A stretch of 64,000 nt of DNA from Lachnospiraceae bacterium (GTDB taxonomy: Bacteria; Bacillota; Clostridia; Lachnospirales; Lachnospiraceae), in NCBI GenBank assembly GCA_017450065.1, contig JAFSYI010000031.1:1-64000 (forward strand), in the 5' to 3' direction. Both the position numbers and the translations under genes were made by a program. The notes under the pieces were generated by a model. The model was not told the origin of the DNA. It saw nothing but the letters and a program-made list of their open reading frames with translations, and ran no database searches. Shown here piece after piece: positions 52,587 through 62,423 of this stretch (position 1 is the first letter of the stretch; each line of letters opens with the position of its first letter).

Positions 52587-53948
52587 TCAGCCTTCCAAAT
52601 AGGCTGAAGCCCTTTTTAACAACCACTCCCTTGTATTATGCGCGGGAACATCCAGAACATCCTCTAACAGCTTGTCAAGGATCTCCCCCAGAAAAGGACC
52701 GGGTTTTATGCCCAGCTCCATCAGATCCCTTCCCGTTACGGAAAGCTCCCTTATTGAAAGACAGTCACCCTGTTCCGTTACTTTTATAAACATCTGTTCA
52801 AAATCATCAATATCCTTAAGCTTTTCTTCTCTCGACATCATACTCTGAGCGCAGATATCGCATCGTCTTACCATAAGCCACAGAGGTATCAGTTCTTTTG
52901 ATATCTCTACGATCGTCCTTCTGACTCTTGGATAAGTAAGCTTATTTCTGTGGTCATGAAATCTGACCAGTCTTTTTACTTTATTAAGGGTATCATTATC
53001 ATATTTTAGTCTGTGTAATATGTTCCCGGCTATTTTCTCACTTATATATGCATGCCCTATGAAATGATCTCTTCCTTCTTCATCAGTCGTCCTGGCAGCA
53101 GGCTTACCCATATCATGCATGAGTAATGTAAGCCTCAGAAGCTTAATATCATTATCAGTCAATGAAGCATCAAAACCTATCGAATTCTTAAGCGTTTCCA
53201 CCGTGTGAATTCCTACACTGTAAATATGATGCCGTGTATTCTGTCCTGTCTCCATAATCCGGTCAAATTCAGGAAGAACCACCCTGGATATTCCCGTTTC
53301 ATATAAAGTAATAATCTTTTCCGGATGTTTTGATATAAGAAGCTTTTCAAGCTCGACCCTTATTCTCTCGGCACTTATCCTGTTAAGGTTTCCCGCAAGT
53401 TCTCCCGCTGCTTTAAGCGTATCCTTATCTATATCATAATCAAGCTGCGCGGCAAATCTGACAGCTCTTAATATCCTGAGCGCATCTTCATTAAAACGGT
53501 CGGAAGGATTTCCGACAGCTCTTATGATACCTTTTTCCATATCGTTAAGTCCGTCAAACAGATCTACTATCCCTGCTTCATCATTATAAGCCATTGCATT
53601 GATCGTAAAATCCCGTCTCTTAAGATCCTCCTTTAGACTTTTTGTGAAGGTCACTTCCTTTGGATGCCTTCCATCTTCATATTTTCCGTCAATACGGTAG
53701 GTGGTTACCTCAAATCCTTCTTTACCCAACATTATGGTAACAGTTCCATGTTGGATGCCTGTGTCAACAGTACGGCGAAATATAGATTTTACCTGCTGTG
53801 GAGACGCCGAAGTAGTTATATCCCAATCGTTTGGTTCTTTACCCAACAATGAATCCCTGACACAACCTCCTACAGCATAGGCCTCATAACCGGCCTCTGT
53901 TAATTGTCCTATAATATGTCTTACCTTATCGGGAAGTACTATCTGCAT
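52587..53948 (-). CDS. cca: CCA tRNA nucleotidyltransferase
   Basis: The enzyme adds or repairs the 3'-CCA of tRNA. The product is about 453 residues from the ATG at 53948 (GAGGCGG 6 bases upstream). It has the class II nucleotidyltransferase head motif YAVGGCVRDSLLGKEPNDWD (catalytic Asp pair), EVTTYRIDGKYEDGRHP, RDFTINAMAYNDEAG and the neck/body region LRAVRFAAQLDYDI. A C-terminal HD domain is present with LTLLMHDMGKP and VRFHDHRN, found in many bacterial CCases. It is separated by 17 bases from the dus gene in the same direction. Confidence 0.92.
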   Translation of the reverse strand: MQIVLPDKVRHIIGQLTEAGYEAYAVGGCVRDSLLGKEPNDWDITTSASPQQVKSIFRRTVDTGIQHGTVTIMLGKEGFEVTTYRIDGKYEDGRHPKEVTFTKSLKEDLKRRDFTINAMAYNDEAGIVDLFDGLNDMEKGIIRAVGNPSDRFNEDALRILRAVRFAAQLDYDIDKDTLKAAGELAGNLNRISAERIRVELEKLLISKHPEKIITLYETGISRVVLPEFDRIMETGQNTRHHIYSVGIHTVETLKNSIGFDASLTDNDIKLLRLTLLMHDMGKPAARTTDEEGRDHFIGHAYISEKIAGNILHRLKYDNDTLNKVKRLVRFHDHRNKLTYPRVRRTIVEISKELIPLWLMVRRCDICAQSMMSREEKLKDIDDFEQMFIKVTEQGDCLSIRELSVTGRDLMELGIKPGPFLGEILDKLLEDVLDVPAHNTREWLLKRASAYLEG

Positions 53949-53965
53949 ATACTGCCGCCTCATTA

Positions 53966-54925
53966 TTATCCGATCATCTGCTCCTGTAATATCTTCAGCT
54001 CCTGCAGGGTAGTACATTTAAGAAGCTGTTTTAATACCTTTTCCTTACCCTGATAGCTCTGTCCCAAATATCCCCACAGCTCTTTGAGCTTCATAAGCAC
54101 CTGTTTATCTCCGCCCAACTCATACTTATAATCTGATATCAGCCGGTTAAGAAATGCCTTTATCTCATCCTTTGTATACTTTTTACCGCCGCTTAACCTT
54201 CGTATAAGCGAAGGATCCTTCAGCATCCCCCGGCCTATCATAACAGCCCCCGGCCGGTTACCTGTTCCGGCAGTCAGCTCATCGATATCTTTTTCAGAGA
54301 ATACATCACCATTATAACACACAGGATTCAGAGACTGTTCCATATACTTAAAGAAAATATCCCTGTGTGGGCAGCCTTTGTAGTATTCATAACGTACCCT
54401 TGGATGGATTATCAGCTCTTTTACCGGATATTTATTATAAACACTGATAAGTTCTTTAAATTCCTCAGGATCGTATATCCCTATTCTTGTCTTAATGGAG
54501 ATACTGCATTTACAACCTTCGAAGATCCGGTACAGGAACCCATCAAGCCCTGTAATGTCAGAAAGAAATCCCGATCCCCGTCCCTTACCTGCGACGGTCT
54601 TTGACGGACAGCCCAGATTAAGATTGACTTCATCATATGAAAGCTTTGTAAGATAATCCGCTGTCCTTATAAAACCCTCGGCGTCATTGGTCAATATCTG
54701 CGGGACAAGCCGCATTCCCTCATTATTCCGGGGTAGTACATCCTTAAGTTCTTTATTGCTTATGGCGATCTTTTCATGTACTACAAGAAAAGGGGAATAG
54801 TATTTATCTATCCCCTCTCCGAAATGATCATGTATTGCTTTTCTGAATATGTGGCCGGTAATACCTTCCATAGGAGCGAGATAGTATTTAACTTTCCCGC
54901 TCTCAACCGGTTTTTCTTTATTCAT
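53966..54925 (-). CDS. dus: tRNA-dihydrouridine synthase
   Basis: Dus reduces uridine to dihydrouridine in tRNA D-loops with FMN and NADPH. The 319-residue protein has VKYYLAPMEGITGHIFRKAI, the catalytic Cys block NLNLGCPSKTVAGKGRGSGF, IKTRIGIYDPEEFKELIS (substrate and FMN binding), IIHPRVRYEYYKGCPH and PVCYNGDVFSEKD. GRPGAVMIGRGMLKDP lies near the FMN phosphate. It belongs to the DusB/C-like group; the position modified cannot be read. It is encoded between ackA and cca. Confidence 0.9.
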   Translation of the reverse strand: MNKEKPVESGKVKYYLAPMEGITGHIFRKAIHDHFGEGIDKYYSPFLVVHEKIAISNKELKDVLPRNNEGMRLVPQILTNDAEGFIRTADYLTKLSYDEVNLNLGCPSKTVAGKGRGSGFLSDITGLDGFLYRIFEGCKCSISIKTRIGIYDPEEFKELISVYNKYPVKELIIHPRVRYEYYKGCPHRDIFFKYMEQSLNPVCYNGDVFSEKDIDELTAGTGNRPGAVMIGRGMLKDPSLIRRLSGGKKYTKDEIKAFLNRLISDYKYELGGDKQVLMKLKELWGYLGQSYQGKEKVLKQLLKCTTLQELKILQEQMIG

Positions 54926-55021
54926 CTTTTATTTCCTGATTATTGATTTTCCTGCTTAACAGTCTTCTACACCGCTTATCCCGGGATGACCGTTCACAGA
55001 CCAGATAATCTGTTCCTACGG

Positions 55022-56212
55022 TTATACCAGCTTCACGGTTTCTCTTGCAATCGCAAGCTCTTCATTGGTAGGGATTACCAATACGCTTACCCTGGCTCCG
55101 TCAGGAGAGATCACCGCCTCTTTTCCTCTGATATTATTCTTTTCCTTATCAACGCCGGTACCAAGATATCCAAGATATTCTCCTATCATCTGGCGTACCT
55201 CAATATTATTCTCACCAACGCCTGCCGTAAACACGATCGCATCCACACCGTTCATTGCTGCCACATATGATCCGATATATTTTGCAACCCTGTATGAATA
55301 AGCTTCAAGAGTGGTCTTTGCCTGCTCATTTCCGTTTTCAGCCGCTTCGTTAAGATCCCTGAAATCACTGGAAACCTCTGACAGTCCCAGGACTCCCGAC
55401 TTTTTATTAAGGATATTCAGCATTTCATCTATGCTTAGCTTTTCCTTATTGCTTATAAACTGGATTATTGCAGGATCAAGATCTCCGCTTCTCGTTCCCA
55501 TGAAAAGACCCTCAAGAGGAGTAAGTCCCATACTTGTATCAACGCATTTTCCGTTCTTTACAGCGCTTATGCTTGCACCATTGCCCAGATGACATACTAT
55601 CACCTTAAAATTATCAATATCCTTACCAAGGAACTCTGCCGCACGTTTTGAAACGAACTCATGACTCGTTCCGTGGAATCCGTATCTTCTTACTTTATAT
55701 TTTTTATAGTACTCATACGGAATTCCGTACAAATAAGCTTTCTTCGGCATTGTCTGGTGAAAAGCGGTATCGAATACCGCTACCATTGGTACATTCGGCA
55801 TTATCTTCTGACATGAACGGATACCGATAAGATTTGCAGGATTATGAAGCGGTGCCAGATCATTACAATCTTCTATGGCTTTGATCACATCATCATTTAT
55901 AAGAGTAGCAGAAGAGAAGCTTTCGCCTCCATGCACTATTCTGTGACCTACAGCACCTATTTCATCAAGCGTTGATATAACTCCGTTCTCCTTATCTATG
56001 AGACTGTCGATCACAAGCTTTACGGCTTCGGTATGATCGGGCATATCGGCATTCTTCTTTATTTTTTCCTTACCCTCCGGCTGATAGGTTACCATTCCCC
56101 CATCAATACCTATTCTCTCGCATAATCCCTTAGCCAATACTTCTTCCGAATCCGAATCGATAAGCTGGAACTTAAGTGATGAACTTCCGCAGTTAATTAC
56201 AAGTACCTTCAT
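55022..56212 (-). CDS. ackA: Acetate kinase
   Basis: AckA makes ATP and acetate from acetyl phosphate, a central fermentation step. The 396-residue ASKHA enzyme starts MKVLVINCGSSSLKFQLID, with GHRIVHGGESFSSATLI, FDTAFHQTMPKKAYLY, RYGFHGTSHEFVSKRA (signature), GNGASISAVKNGKCVDTSMG and FTAGVGENNIEVRQMIGEYL. Length and motifs are standard. pta, its usual partner, is not adjacent. The gene stands between dus and proS, with a 96-base gap downstream. AGGTAGGAA precedes the ATG. Confidence 0.97.
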   Translation of the reverse strand: MKVLVINCGSSSLKFQLIDSDSEEVLAKGLCERIGIDGGMVTYQPEGKEKIKKNADMPDHTEAVKLVIDSLIDKENGVISTLDEIGAVGHRIVHGGESFSSATLINDDVIKAIEDCNDLAPLHNPANLIGIRSCQKIMPNVPMVAVFDTAFHQTMPKKAYLYGIPYEYYKKYKVRRYGFHGTSHEFVSKRAAEFLGKDIDNFKVIVCHLGNGASISAVKNGKCVDTSMGLTPLEGLFMGTRSGDLDPAIIQFISNKEKLSIDEMLNILNKKSGVLGLSEVSSDFRDLNEAAENGNEQAKTTLEAYSYRVAKYIGSYVAAMNGVDAIVFTAGVGENNIEVRQMIGEYLGYLGTGVDKEKNNIRGKEAVISPDGARVSVLVIPTNEELAIARETVKLV

Positions 56213-56288
56213 TTCCTACCTTCTCCTTTTATTTTTTAGTAAATCTTCTAATCTAACACATTTAAAACGTTACTTCAGATCATTAAAA

Positions 56289-57722
56289 TCAATATGCTTT
56301 TCCCCAATAAACCATCTTCTTTGCAGGTTTACCACAGCATACGCATACATCACTGAGCTTCTCCTGTTCAAAAGGCATGCACCGGCTGGTAACCGCTAAC
56401 TCTTCCTTTATTGCGTCCTCACAGGCCTGTTCACCACACCACATTGCCTTTACAAAACCGGTTTCTTCATTAAACAGACGTCTGAATTCATCCATGGTTG
56501 TTGCAACAAAGGTATGTTTCTCCCTGTGCTCCCTTGCTCTTTCCAGCATTTCAGCCTGCATTCTGTCAAGGAGTTCCTGTACTTTTGCCTCAAGCCCGTC
56601 AAATGAAACCTCTGTCTTTTCTCTTGTGTCACGACGGCAGACGATACACTTACCGGCTTCTATATCTTTTGGTCCTATCTCAACACGAAGAGGTATGCCT
56701 CTCATTTCCTGTTCAGAGAATTTCCATCCGGGACTCTTATCGGTTTCGTCAATATCTGCGCGACATACACCTTTAAGTCTTTCACACAGCTCATTCGCCT
56801 TTTCAAGTACTCCCTCTTTTTTCTGCTGGATAGGGATCACCATAACCTGCGTAGGTGCGATCTTGGGAGGCAGGCACAGACCCGAATTGTCTCCGTGAAC
56901 CATAATGACCGCTCCTATAAGCCTTGTGGTCGTACCCCATGAGGTCTGATGAACATACTGAAGCTTATTATTTTTATCCGTATACTGTATCTCGAACGCT
57001 CTTGCAAAACCGTCACCGAAATTATGGCTTGTTCCGGATTGTAATGCCTTCCCGTCATGCATTAACGCTTCTATGGTGTAAGTGGATTCTGCACCTGCAA
57101 ATTTTTCTTTATCTGTTTTACGTCCCTTGATAACGGGTATCGCAAGCACCTGCTCACAGAAATCCGCATATACGTTAAGCATCTGAAGAGTTCTTTCCTC
57201 AGCTTCTTCAGCTGTGGCATGGGCAGTATGACCCTCCTGCCACAGGAACTCGCGGCTTCTTAAAAACGGTCTTGTTTCCTTCTCCCAACGTACTACCGAA
57301 CACCACTGATTACAGATCTGGGGAAGATCCCTGTAGCTTTGCACTGTATTCTTATAATAATCGCAGAACAGAGTTTCCGAAGTCGGTCTTACACACAGTC
57401 TCTCCTGAAGCGGCTGCAGTCCACCGTGAGTAACCCACGCTACCTCAGGCGCAAAGCCTTCCACATGTTCCTTTTCTTTATTTAACAGGCTTTCTGGAAT
57501 AAACATTGGCAGATATACGTTTTTAACTCCCGTTGCCTTAAACCTCTCGTCCATCTGACTCTGAATGAGCTCCCATATAGCGTAACCCGCAGGCCTTATG
57601 ACCATGCAGCCTTTAACGGAGGTGTAATCCAAAAGCTCTGCTTTTTTTACCACATCCGTATACCACTGGGCAAAATCATCCTCCATTGCCGTTATTGCTT
57701 CAACAAGCTTTTTTTCAGCCAT
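56289..57722 (-). CDS. proS: Prolyl-tRNA synthetase, archaeal/eukaryote-like type
   Basis: This class II synthetase charges tRNA-Pro. About 477 residues from the ATG at 57722 (GAGGAG 8 bases upstream) start [20 protein letters not shown]. Motifs include [53 protein letters not shown], motif 2 [20 protein letters not shown] and motif 3 [14 protein letters not shown]. The C-terminal Cys pairs ([18 protein letters not shown]) form the zinc-like domain ending in Tyr. The lack of the bacterial insertion marks the ProRS type 3 form, normal in Clostridia. No T-box leader was found in the short gap to the upstream gene. Confidence 0.96.
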   Translation of the reverse strand: MAEKKLVEAITAMEDDFAQWYTDVVKKAELLDYTSVKGCMVIRPAGYAIWELIQSQMDERFKATGVKNVYLPMFIPESLLNKEKEHVEGFAPEVAWVTHGGLQPLQERLCVRPTSETLFCDYYKNTVQSYRDLPQICNQWCSVVRWEKETRPFLRSREFLWQEGHTAHATAEEAEERTLQMLNVYADFCEQVLAIPVIKGRKTDKEKFAGAESTYTIEALMHDGKALQSGTSHNFGDGFARAFEIQYTDKNNKLQYVHQTSWGTTTRLIGAVIMVHGDNSGLCLPPKIAPTQVMVIPIQQKKEGVLEKANELCERLKGVCRADIDETDKSPGWKFSEQEMRGIPLRVEIGPKDIEAGKCIVCRRDTREKTEVSFDGLEAKVQELLDRMQAEMLERAREHREKHTFVATTMDEFRRLFNEETGFVKAMWCGEQACEDAIKEELAVTSRCMPFEQEKLSDVCVCCGKPAKKMVYWGKAY

Positions 57723-57818
57723 TTCACATCTCCTCTTTATGATTTCTTTTGCTGACACTTTTTTTATAATAAACTTTTTAACCGAGTTTTTCAATAACTG
57801 CGGTAAAATCATCGGTTA

Positions 57819-58514
57819 TCATATCCCAAACTCCATCCTGCTGCCATCGGAAGGATGAATAAAGCTTAAATAACATGCACACAGACATATTGCATTTGAT
57901 GATCGTTGCAAAGAATTATCCGTTTTTTTCCCGGATGATCCAAAATATCCGCACAACAATGAAGGATCTGTTTCCCGGCCCCCGTATTTAATATCATTGA
58001 CTATAGGATGTCCTATAGCTGAAAGCTGTGCCCTTATCTGATGATATCTTCCGGTCATAAGCCTTATATCCAGAAAACTTATATCATTTTCCTCATCTGC
58101 AGCCTTAACTTCATATGAAAGCACGGCTCTTTTGGCACCCTTTGAATCCTTCGCCACGATCCTTGCCAGATTATCTTTATCCTTAATAAGATAATGTTCC
58201 AGCACAACCTGTCCGCGCTCTTTGATTACTCCGTTGACAATTGCGTGATAACGCTTAACGAAGCTCTTCTCCGATATCTGAGAGCTTAGCTTTGCTGCTG
58301 CCTTACGGTTTAATGCAAAAACAAGTAATCCCCTTACCGGCTGATCAAGCCTGTGAACTATACCAAGATAAGGATCGTTTGTCCCATGCTCGGTACAGAT
58401 ATGGTTCTTAACCTTGCTGACTATATCCTCCCTGGCAATATTTGCAGTCTGTACCGCTATCCCGGCAGGTTTATCCACAACAATTATATCCTTATCTTCA
58501 TATATTATGTCCAT
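57819..58514 (-). CDS. RluA-family pseudouridine synthase
   Basis: The 231-residue enzyme isomerises uridine in ribosomal or transfer RNA. It starts MDIIYEDKDIIVVDKPAGIA, with the catalytic Asp in YLGIVHRLDQPVRGLLVFAL (about residues 47-66; HRLDQ). TGRYHQIRAQLSAIGHPIVN (about 158-177) is the downstream family signature. There is no N-terminal S4 domain, so it is the short form. The target site cannot be assigned. It lies upstream of proS on the same strand with 96 bases between. Confidence 0.92.
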   Translation of the reverse strand: MDIIYEDKDIIVVDKPAGIAVQTANIAREDIVSKVKNHICTEHGTNDPYLGIVHRLDQPVRGLLVFALNRKAAAKLSSQISEKSFVKRYHAIVNGVIKERGQVVLEHYLIKDKDNLARIVAKDSKGAKRAVLSYEVKAADEENDISFLDIRLMTGRYHQIRAQLSAIGHPIVNDIKYGGRETDPSLLCGYFGSSGKKTDNSLQRSSNAICLCACYLSFIHPSDGSRMEFGI

Positions 58515-58676
58515 TATTCATTCCCTGTATAATTAATTGATCATCCTGTTTTCTGATCCTGTATTTCACAGTATACTCACACTTGTATTATATGATATAA
58601 TTTATTGACTGTCTCTTATATTATTGTAAACGATAGGATCCGTTTACCGTAAATATCTGACGTACATGGAACTGAT

Positions 58677-60227
58677 ATGGAAAAATATACTTATTATTAC
58701 CAAAGTAATACAAATAAATCGAATCAGTCTGATAAGCAGGGTTCCGGAAAGCATAAGAAGCTTTCCAAAAGAGAGCTTGCCAGAAGACGCCGAAAAAGAC
58801 GTTATTATTTAAAACTCTTTTTAAGACTTGGTCTGCCTGTCATAGCTATCATAATTATGATCTGCTTATCCATAAGGCTTATCGTTAAGTCTTCTAAAGA
58901 TGAGAATGAAACGGTCTCGGAAGCTCCCAATATTTCCATTGAAAAGACAAAAACCGAAGAACCCGTGGAAGAAGTTATTTCTCAGCCTGTCATAAGTAAT
59001 GCCGTCTATTCTGCCGTCGAGAATTCTTCAACTGCAGGCCTGCCTTCAGATGTTGTAAGCGGATACGGGATTCTCATCGATCTGGCTGACAATTCCATAC
59101 TTATGCAGAGAAATCCCCATACTCGCATAAGCCCCGCATCAATGACAAAGATCCTGACCGTGCTTGTTGCAGCCGAGCATATAACACGGGAACAGCTTGA
59201 TGATAAAGTTACAATAACCATTGAATATACTGATTACAGCTACGGAAACGATTTAAGTGCCGTCGGTTTTTCCGAAAATGAAGTAGTTACCGTACGCGAC
59301 TTGTTTTACGGAACCATACTGCCATCAGGAGGGGATGCTGCCATAGCTCTCGCAAATTATGTTGCAGGATCTGAGGAAGCTTTTGCTGAACTCATGAACG
59401 AAAAACTTAAGAATCTGCAGCTTGATAACAGTACCCACTTTACCAATGTAGCAGGCATGTATGCGGATGACCATTACAGCACAGTTTATGACATGGCTAT
59501 GATAATGCATGCTGCCATAGATAATGAAATATGCCGCGAGGTCTTAAATGCCCATACTTACACCACGTCATCTACTGAACAGCATCCTGAAGGCATAACC
59601 ATATCCAACTGGTTTTTAAGGAGAATTGAGGATAAGGATTGCGGCCTTACGGTAGAATGCGCTAAAACCGGCTTCGTTGTACAGTCAAGAAACTGTGCTG
59701 CCAGCTTTGCAGATGATGAATCGGGACACGGATATATCTGTGTTACGGCGGATTCATCGAGCAGCTGGCGCTGCATTTATGATCATGTATCAATATATTC
59801 AAGCTGTTCGGGATTAACTGACAGACCGGCCTCCTCCATGGATACAATGCTTCCCGATGATGATTCAAATAACCCCGACAAGCCGGATACTTCTACCTCT
59901 TCAACATCATCCTCAAGCAGTTCTTCATCAAAGACAAATACCTCTTCTTCAAATAAAGAAAACAGCAAAACTACGACTACATCTGCTCAAACTCAGAATA
60001 CTTCAGCAACAGATACAGGAACAGCAGGTACAACCTTAAGCACAGAAGCCACACCAACACCAACACCTCAGATAATCACACCCTCCGTTCCTCAGTTATC
60101 AAATTCTGCCACCGGTCCGTCAAATTCAGATCCTCAGACAATAAATGACCCTGCCCCTGAAAATACCGATACCAAAAACAACAATACAGATAAGCCTTCT
60201 GATTCCTATGACGAGATACCTCTGTAA
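58677..60227 (+). CDS. Membrane-anchored D-alanyl-D-alanine carboxypeptidase with long Ser/Thr tail
   Basis: The 516-residue penicillin-binding-type enzyme removes the terminal D-Ala of peptidoglycan. A very basic N-terminus (RELARRRRKRRYYLK) precedes one membrane segment (about 46-70). The peptidase S11 domain has SMTK (Ser155-Lys158), SGG (217-219) in place of the usual SGN, and AKTGF (KTG 330-332). After residue 385 a low-complexity tail rich in Ser, Thr, Asn and Pro runs to the end, like a wall-spanning region. GGA lies 6 bases before the ATG. It stands alone on the plus strand among leftward genes. Confidence 0.9.
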   Translation: MEKYTYYYQSNTNKSNQSDKQGSGKHKKLSKRELARRRRKRRYYLKLFLRLGLPVIAIIIMICLSIRLIVKSSKDENETVSEAPNISIEKTKTEEPVEEVISQPVISNAVYSAVENSSTAGLPSDVVSGYGILIDLADNSILMQRNPHTRISPASMTKILTVLVAAEHITREQLDDKVTITIEYTDYSYGNDLSAVGFSENEVVTVRDLFYGTILPSGGDAAIALANYVAGSEEAFAELMNEKLKNLQLDNSTHFTNVAGMYADDHYSTVYDMAMIMHAAIDNEICREVLNAHTYTTSSTEQHPEGITISNWFLRRIEDKDCGLTVECAKTGFVVQSRNCAASFADDESGHGYICVTADSSSSWRCIYDHVSIYSSCSGLTDRPASSMDTMLPDDDSNNPDKPDTSTSSTSSSSSSSSKTNTSSSNKENSKTTTTSAQTQNTSATDTGTAGTTLSTEATPTPTPQIITPSVPQLSNSATGPSNSDPQTINDPAPENTDTKNNNTDKPSDSYDEIPL

Positions 60228-60254
60228 TACTGTGAAAAATATGCCTTTGTATAC

Positions 60255-60446
60255 TCAGCAGCCGAAATTCCCCACCGAACCGTCTGCGAAGGGACTTCCG
60301 ATATCACATCTTCCGTGATGATGAACCTCTCTTACAAAGTCTTCCCTTTCGGTCTCTACCCTGTGAACTCCTATCCTGCTGACACCCTCTTCCGTTTTTG
60401 AATCAAGCATCCTTATAACCTCTTCAATCTCCTTGTCTGTCGGCAT
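60255..60446 (-). CDS. Conserved small protein of 63 residues
   Basis: The gene has a strong AAGGAGGAG 6-8 bases before its ATG and a balanced reading frame. The product begins MPTDKEIEEVIRMLDSKTEE, continues VSRIGVHRVETEREDF, and ends with HHHGRCDIGSPFADG. The C-terminal HHGRCD-GSP sequence is a recurring pattern in small Lachnospiraceae proteins that I recall but cannot name. The His and Cys residues could bind a metal, though this is speculation. It is convergent with the D,D-carboxypeptidase gene and follows the SpoU methyltransferase gene. Confidence 0.75.
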   Translation of the reverse strand: MPTDKEIEEVIRMLDSKTEEGVSRIGVHRVETEREDFVREVHHHGRCDIGSPFADGSVGNFGC

Positions 60447-60467
60447 AATATCTCCTCCTTTTTGCGT

Positions 60468-61274
60468 TTAAGAATTCAAAACATAAAATGCGACCGCACT
60501 CGCTGCGGCTACATTTAACGAATCAACTCCTTCTGCCATCGGAATCTTTACGGTATGATCACATTTATCTATGGTTTCCTGTTTAAGACCATAGCCTTCA
60601 TTGCCCATTATTATAACCAGCTTATCTTCCTTTCTTAAGCGGGGATCGGAAACCGGTATCGCTTCATCCCTGAGTGCCATGGCCATTGTTTTAAATCCAT
60701 ACTCCTTAAACAGTTCAAAATCCATATCCGTATATGTCCATGGTATATTGAAAACTGTTCCGACACTTACCCTGGCTGCCCTTCTGTACAAAGGATCCGA
60801 GCAGTCCCATGTAAGCAGCACTCCGTCCATAAACATTGCTGCTGCTGAACGAAAAATAGCACCAACATTTCCGGGATTCTCAATATCTTCAAGCAGAACC
60901 ACTCTTCTCATATTTCGAAGTATTTCGCTGGCTTCAGGTATGGGTTTTCGTTTCATTGCACATAATACACCCCTTGTAAGCTGATATCCCCTTATTTCCT
61001 TAAGGGCTTCATCACTTCCTATATATACGGGTACATCCGGAAACTCATATCCTATTCTCTCTGTGACCTCTTTGCCATGCCCCGTGAACGCCTCTTTACA
61101 TGTAAGCACGGATTCCGGAATATACCCGGCATCCAATGCTCTCATAATAACCATGGGACTCTCTGCTATGAACAGACCTTCTTTTGGTTCATATAATGTC
61201 TTAAGCTGAGGCTCATTCATTCTTGCATATATATCAAGCCTTGCATCGGATTTGTCGCTGATAAATTCTGTCAA
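60468..61274 (-). CDS. SpoU/TrmH-family RNA methyltransferase
   Basis: The 268-residue enzyme transfers a methyl group from SAM to a ribose 2'-OH of tRNA or rRNA. It has an N-terminal substrate-binding part (TEFISDKSDARLDIYARM) and the trefoil-knot catalytic domain with motif 1 VVLLEDIENPGNVGAIFRSA (about 131-150), motif 2 IIMGNEGYGLKQETIDKCD and motif 3 IPMAEGVDSLNVAAASAVAF. Motif 1 lacks an unusual change. The RNA target is unknown. It is encoded 21 bases upstream of the 63-residue protein gene. Confidence 0.92.
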   Translation of the reverse strand: MTEFISDKSDARLDIYARMNEPQLKTLYEPKEGLFIAESPMVIMRALDAGYIPESVLTCKEAFTGHGKEVTERIGYEFPDVPVYIGSDEALKEIRGYQLTRGVLCAMKRKPIPEASEILRNMRRVVLLEDIENPGNVGAIFRSAAAMFMDGVLLTWDCSDPLYRRAARVSVGTVFNIPWTYTDMDFELFKEYGFKTMAMALRDEAIPVSDPRLRKEDKLVIIMGNEGYGLKQETIDKCDHTVKIPMAEGVDSLNVAAASAVAFYVLNS

Positions 61275-61307
61275 ATCATCTTCCTCTTTCTGTTGAATAA
61301 AACACAG

Positions 61308-62420
61308 TCATTCACGGCGTTTCGGCCTTCCTGCAAGAAACGGGAAAAACCTGTTTATAAGAAGAATTGTCAAAGTAACGTATATGAGGCATATCATTAT
61401 AACGGTTGCATAACAGATATATCCCCGTGCCCTTGTAAGATACTGGTTTAAGTACATGGCTGCTCTCTCGGCAAAATTCCGTACAGACGAATTATTATGT
61501 ACAGCCATAAATACCAGTGAGTTGACACCATAAAATCTAAGAAGCAAAAATCCTCCTGATCTGCCGGTTTTGATATCTGAAAGAAAGCGGCTTAAGAGTA
61601 TAATGAACAAAGATCCGCATACCGAGCAGACATAATACAGAATATAATTATTAAGTACCAGAGAACGAAAATCCACAGGCCTGTTTATTCTGTTAAGATA
61701 TATGTTTACGGCAAACAGCACAGGCAGTACCATCACCTGTACCGTTTTGGCTTTTTTTATCCTGCTGTCGAATATATCAAGCCCTTTATACAGCCAGTAT
61801 CCGGTAAGTATGTATACACATGCAAAAACAGGTCTTATGATGGTTACGATCAGTTCATTTAACCTCTCATACACTTCCGGTACGCTCCGCATATTCCCTC
61901 TTAAGAAATTCACGCCTGCTGCCGTAATACTTAATATAATTATAACCAAGACAGATCTAAGTTTTCCAAAGTGTTTGATAATAAACAGAAACAGCACTTC
62001 GGCAGCAAAAAGCGCAGGCAGGAACCACAGTACATTCATACCGTACATTCCAATCACATACCATAACTGAATAAACAGAGTCTTAAGCGGAACAACTTTT
62101 GATATCAATAATGAATACAATACTATTAAGATATAAATAATACTGAACCACAGGTAAGGGATCATTACCGACTTAAACTTCTTCTTTACGGATTCCTTTA
62201 AATCTTTCTCTTCTTCCTTCTTACAGCTTATAAGCATTCCGGAAATAATGAAGAACAAAGCCATATGAAATGAGAATATCCATGAACACAGGCTCAGAAC
62301 ATATGGCGTATATGATAAGATCGTGTCTGTCTGAAGATGTCCTATGAGTACAAGGATTATACCTATTCCCTTAGCTATATCAAAATATATAATCCGTTTT
62401 TTTTCTGCACTTTCCATCAC
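61308..62420 (-). CDS. Acyltransferase 3 family membrane protein
   Basis: The 370-residue protein has about ten hydrophobic segments. It opens IIYFDIAKGIGIILVLIGHL with the family's conserved His near the first segment (GH at about residues 22-23) and has FSFHMALFFIISGML (about 49-63), typical of Acyl_transf_3 (OafA-type) enzymes. These acylate sugars, lipids or peptidoglycan, usually with acetyl or succinyl groups. The substrate is not evident; the envelope setting of the region fits. It follows trmB by only 3 bases. Confidence 0.88.
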   Translation of the reverse strand: MMESAEKKRIIYFDIAKGIGIILVLIGHLQTDTILSYTPYVLSLCSWIFSFHMALFFIISGMLISCKKEEEKDLKESVKKKFKSVMIPYLWFSIIYILIVLYSLLISKVVPLKTLFIQLWYVIGMYGMNVLWFLPALFAAEVLFLFIIKHFGKLRSVLVIIILSITAAGVNFLRGNMRSVPEVYERLNELIVTIIRPVFACVYILTGYWLYKGLDIFDSRIKKAKTVQVMVLPVLFAVNIYLNRINRPVDFRSLVLNNYILYYVCSVCGSLFIILLSRFLSDIKTGRSGGFLLLRFYGVNSLVFMAVHNNSSVRNFAERAAMYLNQYLTRARGYICYATVIMICLIYVTLTILLINRFFPFLAGRPKRRE

Positions 62421-62423
62421 AGT

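Noticed and set aside
56289-57722. Archaeal/eukaryote-like ProS as recent lateral transfer
   Set aside because: This ProRS type is normal in many Clostridia and base composition does not differ from the neighbours.
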